In this document: piece by piece, positions 36,701-47,500 of the stretch
How the letters are laid out: each line of letters starts with the position of its first letter
Position numbering within the stretch: the stretch's first letter is position 1
Origin: Uranotaenia lowii
Lineage: Eukaryota; Arthropoda; Insecta; Diptera; Culicidae
Length of the DNA stretch: 64,000 nt
Reading direction: 5' to 3'
Assembly (NCBI RefSeq): GCF_029784155.1
Contig: NC_073692.1
Coordinates: 435,527,228-435,591,227 of the forward strand
Notes under the pieces: generated by a model
The model's input: only the letters and a program-made list of their open reading frames with translations
Database searches by the model: none
What the model was told of the DNA's origin: nothing
Position numbers and translations under genes: made by a program

Positions 36701-39700
36701 TTTTCCAAAGCAGTTTTCTCGAAAGTCAATTTCATGTTCAACGAGGTTAAACGATCTTTGTCTTCTTTTAGTGTAACAAGTCGCACTCGTAAGTCATCCA
36801 TTTTTTCGAACCACGACGAAAAATCGCTACCTTCATGATCCTCGTTCAACGAAACTAACATGTAATCAATCTTTCCAGTAATGGAATCATATTCACCCTT
36901 TAAGCTATTCAATTCTATGTTCAAGTCCAGATTCTGTTTACTCAGGGCCTCTCGTTCCACAGAGAGATCTCGCAGTTTTTTTAGCATATCATCCTTCTCT
37001 TTATTCAGTTTTGAATTCGATTCAATAAAACCATCTCTCTCGGTGTGTAGCTTAAGAATCGTTCCTTGCATGTTTCCATTTTCTTCCACAAAATCTGTGA
37101 GTGTCTTTTGTAAGTCATCTTTTTCCGAAATCAGCTTAAGGTAGTCACGTTTCTGTTTGTTGACAGTTTCTTCCAACTCCAAACTATGTTTCTTATAATC
37201 ACTAGCATGCTTCTTTACAGCCTCTAGCTCTCTGTTAATGTCTGCCGTATTACTTTCTAGCGCCCGAAGAACTTCTTTAAGAGAAATCACCTTCGAACTA
37301 AGTTGGCGAACTTCCTCCTCTAGCTGATCGTTGCGATCTTCCAAAAGACCTTTTCCCTCTCGATACCTAGCGTACTCTTCAAACAGCGTTTCGTAACAAA
37401 CTTTAAAGATGTTCATTTTCTCTACAAATCCTACATCGCCAGGATCGGTTGTTCCATTTGGCAGTCGCCCAACCACCTCATTATATAGTCTGAAAAACTG
37501 CCCCACCAATCCAGAAACGCGAACCTTTTCGTGTTCAATCACTTCCAGTGATCTTTTGAGCAAGCAATTTTCCGCCTCCTTCTCCTTCAGCTGCACATCC
37601 ACCACGGCACATGCCATATTTTCCGGGCTAAAGTTCTTACTACTACCACCTCCGGTGCTACCGGTGCCATTGTTACCGGCATCTGCCGAACTGAGTTCTA
37701 GACATTCGAACGATCCATTCAACACATCTACACCGGCGCCCTGTTCCAGGCGATTCTGAATGATAAAATTTTGTAAATCATCCTTCTCCAGCCGGAGCAG
37801 TTTGATAATTTCTTCCTTTTCTTCAATGCATTCGGACAGTGTGGATATCGATCCCTCGAGTTCCAAAATTTGATCCTTTAGCTTGACGATCTGGGTGTTA
37901 CGATAGCTAATCTGTTTGGAAAGATAAATTGAACGAAATTAATTCATATTATAAATCATGCATGTAATTTTTTAAACTTTTTTGTTTCCAAATTAAAAAA
38001 AAATAATTTTTTAATTACCATTTCATTAGCATTGCGATTGTTCTCGTTAACCGTTTCTAGCTCGATTCGCAGCTTATCCAGCATTTCTTCCTTCTCCAGA
38101 AGTTGCCGTTCGATACGGACCAGTTTATGGTCGACTCCTCGCTTTTTGTTAGGGGATTCATTCTCTCGATTACAATTCTGTAACTCCACCTTTAGCTCCC
38201 GCAATTCCTTGAGATGTTTGCTTTTATCTTCCACTAATCCGAAAAGAAATTAAGAAAAAAATGAAGTTAGTCAAACAGGTAGAACACACGCAACAAAGGT
38301 CTTACATAGTTTTTCGTTCTTATCCTGCAGCTGTTTAAGTTGCACCTCCAGGTAACCTTTTTCGTAACGCTCTGCTTCAAGCTGCGCTTTAAGCTCCTTG
38401 AGCTGCCGAGTTCGTTCATCCAGGATGATAGTTTTGGGCGTCGGAGGGGAAATTCTCGACTCCGAGCGACTAGGTCTAATGGGACTGTCCAATACATCAC
38501 TAGATAGCAGCCGGGAAGGTACACTGGATAGGTTAGATGGTGGAGACTTTGGATCCGGTCTAATTTTCGGCGATGACGATGATGGAGGTAACATCGTGTG
38601 AGGCATGGCATCCTGTATGGCTTTTTTGATCATGGCTCGATCTACTTCTTTTCGCATGTGGTTGGCATCGAACATACTCTTTAGAAAAGCAGTAACTGCG
38701 TGTTGCTTGTGTTTGTCGAACGAACTGCAGATCTGTTGGAAAAACTTTTCCGGATGCCGTACGCAGGAAAAATACAACAACAGCGAAAATATGTAGAAAT
38801 GATCTGGAGCCGCGATTTGTTTGGTTTCCGTGAGGTACATCTCGAAGTGCGGAAAGTGAATCTCGAGAAACCTTATAATGTTGGGTTCGTTTATGATCAA
38901 GGTATTTTTCATCCGTTCTTGAAATTTGGGATAGAACTGATCCACGCTGCATTGTTCTATATTCTCACAATCACACTCAATCAGGTTGGAATCTTTAACC
39001 TGAAACATAACAAATATAATTTTTGAGGTCATTTCAGGAGAGATAAAAATCTATATCAAAATCAAGTAATTTTTGAGATCATATGAAATGATGAAAAAGT
39101 TACAGTTTAAAGTTTTAAGAAACTTTATGAATCAGGCATGTTTATAGGAACAAAACTCAATCATTAGGGGGAAGTCGTCTACTACCGGACACTTAAGGTT
39201 TTTAAGCAATAACTTCAAAAAATAGATTTTTGTAAATATTGGTTCCTCTACTGATTTGAAGAGTATCAATATTATGATCACTTAACTATATTAGAGAAAA
39301 ATTAATTTACAACGTATTTATGCGGTAAGAGAAATCATTTCATGTTAATTTTCACTCATTTCCAAAAGTGTTGTCTATGGCCGGACACTACGAATTACTT
39401 CACCAAAGTTGTCACCAATGGCACAAAAAAGGTAGCAAAATTACTGAATTCACTTGCACAGGTCTTGTGAATATATGTTTTCCAATACTGAACGTTCTAT
39501 GAAGCCAGTCATACATTTATTTAAATAAACTAAATAATTAATAAATAAGTGTATACTTTTTTCATCACAATCACATAACCGTAATGAATATTTCATGATT
39601 GAGGAGTATGAATTGAAAAAATGTTTTATGAATTGGTCTGAGAAAGTTGTGCATGATTCTTAAATGTTTTTAAAAATCGTTAGATGAATTAAACTTTAAT

Positions 39701-40374
39701 ATTGCACAAGTTTGTAAACTTCGGAATTTTATTGATCTGGGTTAAAGCAGTTTTTTTATTGTTGATAAAAAGCAGCAATTTTTATATTTTTTGGAACTTC
39801 TATGAATATTCTTCGATATTGGTAAATGGAAAGTTCTTCGAACCCTTTCTGGATTAAGGATAATTTTTATAAAGCGAAACTAATAGACATTAAAGCGAAC
39901 CTGAACTAGTTTTTGGAGCCAGTTTTATTTCAATTACTATTTTAATTGATTTTTGCATTAAATTGCTAATTTTCCTGCACCGTCGATTTCAGTAGTACAA
40001 ACGTGAAAAATTTCCTACAAAAGTATTTATGTACTGTATTCCAAAAACCACACTTTTAACTTATGTTGAATTTAAACATTGTTTTTCAGTGGAGAAGTAC
40101 AAGCGAAAAATCATGCTTTTAAACGCCAGTTTAGACCTGGATGCCTCCAAGTGAAAATAAAATATTGTTATCCTTGGAGAGACTGAAATTTGTCCCTTGG
40201 ACTGGTTCCAATATTAGTTTTTGCGTTCGATTTCTTCGCGCTTGGGCATAATTTAAAATGAATTTGCAATTAGATCGATAAAAGCGGTAGGCAGCTGCGA
40301 AAACAGAAGATTATTACTTTATAAGGTTAACTTACCCACTGAACCAAAACTTTGGACCAGCGTATCCCGTCCAT
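26560..40374 (-). CDS. mud: Mud/NuMA-like spindle-pole coiled-coil protein (alternative 3' ends)
   Basis: The likely orthologue of Drosophila Mud and vertebrate NuMA, which links cortical Pins/LGN to dynein and orients the spindle. Common exons (minus): 40374-40336, 38999-38306, 38233-38019, 37911-32497; all phases agree (2121 codons). The start is ATG at 40374, giving MDGIRWSKVLVQW and, after a 1.3-kb intron, VKDSNLIECDCENIEQC: with the following 140 residues this matches the N-terminal hook/CH-like domain of the family. A Ser/Pro-rich linker follows (SPKIRPDPKSPPSNL), then almost 1900 residues of uninterrupted heptad coiled coil, nearly all in one 5.4-kb exon. From the donor at 32497 the transcript can enter the 31975-32289 exon or continue to 29834-29739, 29666-29492, 29421-29207 and then either 29115-29017 or 28792-28367 plus 27723-26560. 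Predicted lengths are 2225, 2315 and 2812 aa. Family assignment rests on N-domain layout and coiled-coil architecture; the isoforms are inferred. Confidence 0.78.
27832..28165. repeat. Fold-back of GTGAGACGTGAGAAG-type repeats
   Basis: In the intron 27724-28366, the left half (27832-27990) is purine-rich with repeated GTGAGA/CGTGAGAAG, and the right half (27995-28165) is its pyrimidine-rich complement (CTCACGTCTCACTTCTC-like). The pair forms an imperfect inverted repeat that could fold in the pre-mRNA. Confidence 0.7.
28367..28792 (-). CDS. mud: Mud-like exon C1: basic Ser/Gly-rich domain
   Basis: 142 codons, acceptor TTCAACAG at 28793, donor GTAGAT at 28366, phase 0 on both sides. Basic and Ser/Pro/Gly rich with RLSFGG repeated twice (about residues 45 and 90 of the exon) and a KKKVGG.TSYKRPGPPTPSKK-like block, typical of microtubule-binding or phospho-regulated tails. 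It is used only in the longest isoform. Confidence 0.65.
29017..29115 (-). CDS. mud: Mud-like alternative terminal exon B (soluble end)
   Basis: Acceptor CGCGTAG, phase 0 after the 29207 donor, 32 codons TPRGLRHYTRGASSVKKKIV... ending in acidic DEFDVSTD and TGA. It gives a non-membrane C-terminus. It competes with the exon at 28792 for the same upstream donor. Confidence 0.65.
   Translation of the reverse strand, partial: TPRGLRHYTRGASSVKKKIVFKEEDEFDVSTD
29207..29834 (-). CDS. mud: Mud-like downstream exons shared by isoforms B and C
   Basis: Three exons, 29834-29739, 29666-29492 and 29421-29207, each with GT and AG borders and matching phases (0, 0, 1, 0). They continue the coiled coil (SLLYNDEREKTKARCEKDIQ, then LEVHAAKLQQQLCTLNEKN) and end in an acidic, non-coiled segment (EIFNNTYLTDLKTGRMSPPF and YTDSEWPEEDQK). 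In this family the region after the coiled coil carries the LGN/Pins and microtubule contacts; I cannot point to the exact motif. Confidence 0.72.
30066..30220. mobile_element. Palindromic 155-bp MITE
   Basis: Long terminal inverted repeats: AGGCCCCTATTCTACGCCGC... on the left and the near-exact complement ending ...GCGGCGTAGAACAAGGGCCT on the right, about 37 bp per arm with four mismatches. It has no coding capacity and lies in the Mud-like intron. The target duplication is not clear. Confidence 0.75.
30597..30947 (-). CDS. Small secreted cysteine-containing protein nested in the Mud-like intron
   Basis: A 116-codon single-exon frame from ATG at 30947 on the same strand as the host gene. 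It starts MTTASIGSLLLLGCCLAWTL, a clear signal peptide with likely cleavage after VSA, then about 85 residues with five Cys (CDCGYMLVE, VCKPQ, CSVHG). A minus-strand AATAAA lies about 50 nt beyond the stop, and a weak TATA-like ATATAAT lies about 100 nt upstream of the ATG. The family is not recognised; function unknown, extracellular by inference. It sits between the common Mud-like donor (32497) and the 29834 exon. Confidence 0.7.
   Translation of the reverse strand: MTTASIGSLLLLGCCLAWTLQLTLVSAQVPYDLASSSENEYPSIQVQQIKSHDSNCDCGYMLVEKVVHVCKPQKSMVKVLKKKATCSVHGKPQEVEQKYFDYQMPSPAQSFPGMDD
31975..32289 (-). CDS. mud: Mud-like alternative terminal exon A: tail anchor
   Basis: Preceded by a pyrimidine-rich acceptor (CCCTTCCAG) and in phase with the 32497 donor. 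It adds 104 residues: a Ser/Thr-rich stretch, then a basic segment WRRTLFKIIKY, a membrane span PLIIIVVNILLISFL and about 20 residues ending VVPPFH before TGA. The design is a C-terminal tail anchor for the ER or nuclear envelope. The short Pro-containing end is loosely like a KASH tail, which is inference only. Confidence 0.7.
   Translation of the reverse strand: MVQSAIVSSTTVDSTNGLSATVKCQNESVQSADGNDSTLHRSDGGPSFNESSKSSKGWRRTLFKIIKYPLIIIVVNILLISFLKKSMNDSEVEFVLKPVVPPFH
39000..40335 (-). other. First intron of the Mud-like gene
   Basis: A 1336-bp AT-rich intron between the 13-codon first exon and the hook/CH-like exon. It starts GTAAGTTAACC and ends TTATGTTTCAG on the minus strand. No gene or clear transposon is seen in it; a short motif (TC.TCTA....CCGGACAC) occurs at 39172 and 39370. 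Confidence 0.6.
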
Positions 40375-43300
40375 TGTGGAAACAAATTTAGAGTTTGTCT
40401 GCCTCTTTAATCACTGATTTACAACCAAAGAAACTGAACAGCATAACACCAACGACAGCGAAAGAGAAAATGTACAATTTATCACGATTTGAAGCTTTAA
40501 TTTGTACGTTTTTCCACTAAAATTATGTCCAGCTGTCCGTTATTCCGACTCGTTTGTTCGTTTGTGGACGAAAATGCGCGAGCGAAGAAAAACGGCTGCT
40601 GCCGGACGATTTGAAAATGGCGCTCACGCAGAACTCACAAGCTAACAGTGAGTGGTACACTGGAAAAATAACATATTTACATTCTAACGATAAATTTGAT
40701 GCTTGAAATGTGTTGCTATAATCACAAAAATATTTAAAAAAAAAGTTCACAGCTAAAATATTTTAAGATTAAATTTAGTAACAATGAAAAGATGAGAAAA
40801 TCAGAGAAACACACTGCTGCAAATAGGTATTAGTTAAGGCATACAAATTTGAAAGAAGCTTCGCGGGCCGCACAAAAGGCTCTTGCGGGCCAAATGCAGT
40901 CTGCGGGCCGCGAGTTGCTCATCCCTGAAGTACACTGTAACAATAATAATATCAAGAAAATTATTGTTATCCCGTGTTTCTGTCATTTTCGGAAACTGTG
41001 AAATATTTTGAACTTACTATATACATCACGGTGATTTTAAAATTTATGGAGATTTCATAATAAAATGCGGTTGATAGATATTTAGATACTACGCTGAAGT
41101 TTACTGTTGTATTGAAAATCATTGTTCGGTTATATTAAAACCATGGTCTTCGCAATTCGGGATCTATTTGGCTTCAATCACATTTATATGCTTTTGTTCC
41201 CAATTTACAAATATCTTAAGCTCTCCGATCTGGTCGTTTAGTCTTCCTGTCCACGTTTCTTTTGAGTGTTTACCTTATTTAACGTTTCTTTTATCTATTT
41301 GTTAGAGATACCCCTATCATCCAATGGATTCGACTATACCGGAAGTAAAGCTGGTCAGCAAAATGGAAATCTCCGCCAAACCCCGTTGCAATCGTAACAT
41401 CAGCAACAGAAGGCCACTACCCAATGGAAACTGTTTTCGAATACGACCCTTTTGTTATCCTGTTCCCCTTCCTTAGTTAATTTTTCTAACCGTTGAGTCG
41501 CCGCGACTATTACGGCCCCCTCCCCTACTATGTACTACTATGTAAAATTTATGAATACACTCGGCACATTTAAACTTTGTCAAAGTAAAAGGCCTAATAA
41601 TCATAGTTGTAAATTCAAAAAAAAAACATTTAGATACTGCGCGGTCCCTGAACCTGCATAATGTTTTTGTTATTCAGCGGACCAGGATGTGGCAAAAAAA
41701 AGGTAAACCATGAACAATTAGCTGTTCGTTTAACATGCAAATAAAAAGCAAATCCCATGCAAAATTTAAAAATTAAAATTTTGAGAAAGAAAATGTTATG
41801 TTTCAATGATCCTCAAACTGAAGTGATGTTTCAATTCAGTGTAGAGGGCAGAGGGGAACTCAAGAGAACTTGCAAAATTGAGTGACTCTTCATATTAGGC
41901 CTGTTCATGAACCCCTTCGACCTCCCTGAATACGATCAAAGTCTACTTTTGATATTTATTGGGCTTGGGCCTGCTAAAAAGAATTAAGCTTGCTCTTTAC
42001 TCTTACACAGATTTCCATAAGAATGAGAGCTAATCGGAGTGAAATTGGAGTGAAGGCTGTTGCTTTCTCTGTTGAAAACACGAGATATCGTATACCGGGA
42101 TTGCGAGCGCGCCCATCGCCCATCCATTATTTTATAACGACTTCATGTTCCATAAAAAGTTACGATATTAACACTCTTCCTACCTTCTTATAAAAGCGTA
42201 AATTCAGTTCACTGGAGAAAAAAATAGGAATTGAAAAATGTTGAGCTAAATCTTCTACATTGCATAAAAATGGTGATAATTTTTATCAATACCTTATCTT
42301 CTATCTTTCTTTCTTCTTCTTCTTCTAATCTAATATATAAAGATGAGTTGGACTATATATGTTTGTTTGCATGCACCTTATACAAATTCACACCGCTTAA
42401 CCGATCAGCCTGAAATTTGGTAGGGTATTTCGGGGGAATATGCACCTGCTAAGGGAAATGATCGAGTATGCGGAATACATAACCTGAACACCCGAATACA
42501 TTGCAACATGTGCTTCTTATTTCTATCTTCTACTCATATTCTGACAGTAATATAACTTTTTATTGTAAAAACTATGAAAAAATTCGATTTTTTACAAACG
42601 CCTTTAAAAGCAACCTTCGAAATCGTTGGATGTTAAACGCCCCAGTGTAGGCAGATGATGCTCCAAAACATTGGATCAAAACGACTCAAAAACATCACAA
42701 TATTCACAGTGAAAATGAATTAATTCTGTTATTTAATTAGGAAAATTTGAAAAAAATATTTTTTCCCAAGTTTATCAACACATAAAAACAAGTGTTTTGT
42801 TTACATTTCCCAGTGAAAAAATGAAAATCTTTGAAATTTTTGACTTTATTTTGAACTGTGTCAGTTTCAACCAAATTATTCTGCTGCTTTTGGCGACAAA
42901 TTTAGTGAACCGGTTCGATTTTCGGTTCACGTTTTTTACTCAAACCCGATCGAAAGTTGTAATTATTATGCATCCTAATGATAATTTAGGACTAAGCAAA
43001 GAAAATGATCGGTATATCATTTCGAAATTCGGTCTGTATTCATGGAAAACTGCACTCCAAAATTTAGAATAAACCACGTGGTTTTGTTTACATCTTACCG
43101 AACAGCACCTTGAGAGGAGGGCGATTTGTCCAAAAAATCATGGGGGCATTTTAATCGGGTATTTTAAATTTGATAAATCTTCAGTTTACGATGAAACAAC
43201 AATTTACCACAGTTTTCCATCAATAGATAATTCGAATATATAATTCGAACAACCAATAAAATCAATAATGAGGAAGTTTTAAGCGATCATCTTGGGGTAA

Positions 43301-44521
43301 AAGCTTGTTTCATTTGATCACTTTTTACAACTTAAGTGATGGATAGCCACCACAAAATTTAATTAGATTGTTATTCGTATTTGAATGAATATCTGGTAAT
43401 CATTTTTATTAAAATTACAAGGTATTGATTTTAAGAACACATTTGTGTAAAAAGAATCCATTAAAAACTTCGCAAATCTTCAAAATCCCCCGCACGGGGA
43501 TTATGGACAAAAGTACCCTACAGTTATGTGTTTGGACCATGGTAAGGTTTGAGTAATAGTTTTGAGCCCCTCCCACTTAAGAACAGGGACCCCCCATACA
43601 ACTTTCGTTTTTTCTCCTACGAATCAAAAGTCATGGCACCCACTTTGTCGACCAATTTCCGTTGTTTTTACCATCACCGTGGGCTGGGCATTAGAAACGA
43701 CCAACCAGAGTTCACGTGTACTGGATAGCAAATCGAAGCTTGCTGAGCATTAAAAATTTGAAAGGGAAAATTTTGGCGGGTGTTTTTTGTCCTACTGTTC
43801 AAAGCACGTGGTACCGGTACGAGATATTGGGATGCAAAATATGGCTACATTTTTAATTGAAAAATACAACTAGCCTGTTAGGAATATATTGACTAAAATT
43901 GTAGTGGCTTTCGAAGTGCATTTTATTTAAAGCCGCTGGCGGGTCTACAAAAACAAACAGTGAACTGAACAGTGAACAATAAACTTACTTTTTCAGCCGA
44001 ACAGCTATTTTGACTGAGTGTTGAAAAACTTATGAACCGATTTTCATAAATTCCAGCTTTTAAGAGCCAACCATTTTCGTATTTTTGGGATTTTTTTATA
44101 GAGAAAGATAAATTAATTAGATTCAGAGTTATAAGTCCAAGGCTGCGATTTTAACGCTTCGATAGCCTTCGAGAAATTCAAACGAAGGTTTAGAAAATTG
44201 ATTAGGAAATAATCACGCGTTTATGAATATGCACTAAATGGTATTCGCGAACTTGCGGGAATTCGAATAACAAGAAAATAATTAATTTTATCAAAAACAA
44301 ATATGAATGGTTTATTTCGCTAAGCAAAAATACATAAAATAAAGAACATTTGAGTATAAAAAGATGTATATAAAAAAAAACTGCCTGAGCTAAAATATGG
44401 CAAATATGTTGAAAAATCACTAAGTTTATCCCAAACACCGATGAACACTAAACTCTATCAGCAAGGTGCTGCCTTCTAAAAATTCATAAAGGAAAAAAAG
44501 TCTCGAAAAACAAAACTTCAA
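40375..44521. other. Intergenic, transposon relics
   Basis: 40375-40630 is probably the Mud-like promoter and 5' UTR (minus), GC-richer with CpG near 40570. The end of a hAT-type element seems to lie at 40857-40926: on the minus strand it starts CAGGGATGAGCAACTCGCGG, with repeated CGGCCCGC. 42330-43810 has the look of a dispersed insect repeat (AATTCACACCGCTTAACCGA and GGGACCCCCCATACAACTTT) but has no ORF with conserved features. No gene recognised. Confidence 0.35.
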
Positions 44522-47500
44522 TCAACACAAACGTCGTGCTGTTGCGTTGTTTGGTTTCGCGATAATGTTTTCGTCCATCTGGTAGTGTTTCTCGACAAAC
44601 TCCTCCAGACGTTTGCATGCCTCGGCTATCATATCCTCCGGCACGGTCAGCACAATGCGGAAGTAGTTGGAATACTCGAAACACTGTCCAGGCAGGCAGA
44701 AAACGCTCTGCTCCCGAACGAGAGCTTCGACAAAGTCCAGATCGCTGGCGAATCCCGGGAAGCGCATGATGTCGATACCGATCATCATGTACATCGCTCC
44801 ACTGGGCATCACCGGACGGAGACCTCGGATCTGTTTGATCGATTTGTATGCGACTTCGGCATGGCGCTGCGGGTGAGAAGGACGTATTAAGTTATTAGAA
44901 TGATTTTTGTTTTGGTATGGGATGATGAATGGTGAATTACCTGAAGAGTTTCGACTAACCCTTCATAAAAGGATTGTGGAGTTTTGCTCAAAATTTCTGG
45001 TAGAGCGCTCTGGACAAGCGTATTGGAGCCCATGATCCTGGCCGACAGATTTGCTAGACCCTTGCGAACATCCTTGAGGATGTTTTGACGATCATGAATT
45101 ATAATCCAGCCAAGGCGCCAACCAGGAACCAGGAATCGCTTAGTTAGTCCACCGCATGATAGCACCGGTACCGACGTTGAAAGAGAACTAACGGAATAGT
45201 ACGGTTGGCCGGGGAAAACGAAATGTTCGTAGATTTCATCAGCAACGATGGGTAAATAGTGCCTTTCGGCAATCTCGATGATTGCCTTCAGGTGGCTTTT
45301 GCTGAACACACTGCCACAGGGATTGCTCGGATTGGTCAGCACCAGAGCAGCCGTATTGGAATCGATCAACGATTCCAGTTGGTCCAAATCGACCTCCCAG
45401 TTTTTATCCGGAAGCAAGTTGTAGTACCGACATTCGACCCCGAAGCCTTGCGTTAGCGTACGGTAAATGGAGAAACCGGGTCTCGGAATCAGGATGTTCT
45501 GTCCACGACCGGCCAGAGCAGATAGGCACAGATCCAGGGCACTGCTGCACCCACTGCACAGGATGACATCGTTGGCGCTGACATCGCCTTGATGCGCAAC
45601 ATATTCGGCGACGGCTTGGCGAGCATCCAGGAAACCAGCGGCAGGACCGTACCCGTTGCTATTCTTATCGACCGCTTCCCGGACGGCGTTCTTGATTTCC
45701 TCCGGGGGTTGTAGATTTCCGAAGGTTGTTGGATCACCTGCCGAGAAGAAAACAAAAGTTGTTAAAAAACGGGACAAAGATCGACTTAAAATTTAAAAAC
45801 TGGATTCCTAACCTGGGAAATATATGTAAATAATGAAGTAAAGTAAAAAATCTTATTAAAGTCACTGAAAATTAGATCACCGCCACAGAATGTGTTGATC
45901 ACCGACATTCCGTCAGATGATTAAAAAGTGGCGCATTAGCAAAAGCTCTACATTTGAATAATACTTTGTAGACGATATTGCGAAGAAAAGTTATATATAA
46001 ATACCTAGCTTGAAAACAGAATCTTGTTGTTTCACATTTCTGACTATCAGACGACGTCGTCACCAACAACATCGGATGTTTTTCTGGTTTTCTAGCATGT
46101 TTTCGAACGTCTGTTATTCAAATACGGTGCCGGGGAAAACGACGACGACGAAGGTGATGGCAACGACGTCATTTGATGTCAGTCACACGCGTCCTCCTCT
46201 AACTAATCAAACGACTTCACCCAGCAACAAACAACGAAACCGAACAATTCAAATGCTTGAGTTTTGAGAGCTTTATACAGTGGGTAGGCATAGGAGCCAA
46301 AGTATATCGGTTGAACGTTTCTGATTGGTGGATTGGATGACGAGCCACCCTCTCCGGACCAATCGTGAACCAATCGCAAAAAGGACCAGCCCTGACGGGT
46401 TCAGCGAGCTGAGCTTTTCCCGAAATGCCTCGCCGCGTCCGATGTTGCTGTTATGTATAAAGGTAAACAAGCAAATTGTTGAGGAGAGGCAAATGACCGA
46501 CGTCTACCTAGAAACCTACACACACCAATAATGTCAGGCAATGGCGCAAGGATACCCACTTGCTCCTGATCGCAGCAGACTTCGACAGATGATCGTCAAC
46601 AATCGTGCGGAATCAAAACAGGTTCGTCGCCAAAAATAAGCAAGCAAAAGCTCCGCGCATTCAACTCTCTTCGGCGTGCGGTTGCGTTCGAATTCGATGG
46701 AATGAGGTAGTGTTCGGCTTACTTTTTGTTGTCCCCCCCGCGTGGAGCAGCTTGTAGGTGAGTAGGTATATAAACTGGTAAATGTGGATTGACAACACTG
46801 CAAAATACGATTCGAGAGCTTTCTGCATGCAGATCCGTAAGTCGATATGCAAATGATCGGTTGTTTTTATTTTGTTCGGCGAGGGCGACGGTTAGATCAC
46901 TAAAGAGGAAACAACCCTGCGGAAAGCTTCAGCTGAAGGGGGCGTCTAGCACTTTCTTTTTTCTCTTTTAGGAAATAGGTTCTTGTAAACACATTTCTTA
47001 ATCCTAATAATGGAACTTTAAAAACAAACGATTTGGCCAGCTTGTTTACATAAAAATTAAATAAAAACAAAACTCATCCGTTCCCAACCGGATTTGTTAT
47101 TCTCTCTTTCAAAAGTTAGTAATACGGCAAGAATTTTGTTGCCGCTGTTGTTATCGTTAGTCAACAACCGAACAAGTTGAATATCGTTATTGATGATGAT
47201 ATTTGCGCGCGGGACGCTCTTACCTATGTAAACAATATCGGAAGGAAAACGGGATCCGAACTCGGCTCATCAACACACACTTTGCAATACCTACACATCC
47301 GCAAGGAATTTGCATACAGGTAGATTTGTGCGAGCTGTATATTAATTTTTTTTTTTTGGTTTTGTAAAATTCCACGATGCGGAAGATAGTTGTGATTGCG
47401 ATAGGACTATGTGAGGCTTGTTTTTGGAATTTCAGAACTCACTCACTCACAACAACAACGGTTTCGGAGTTGTTTCAAGGTTGAAAAACAAACCAATGCA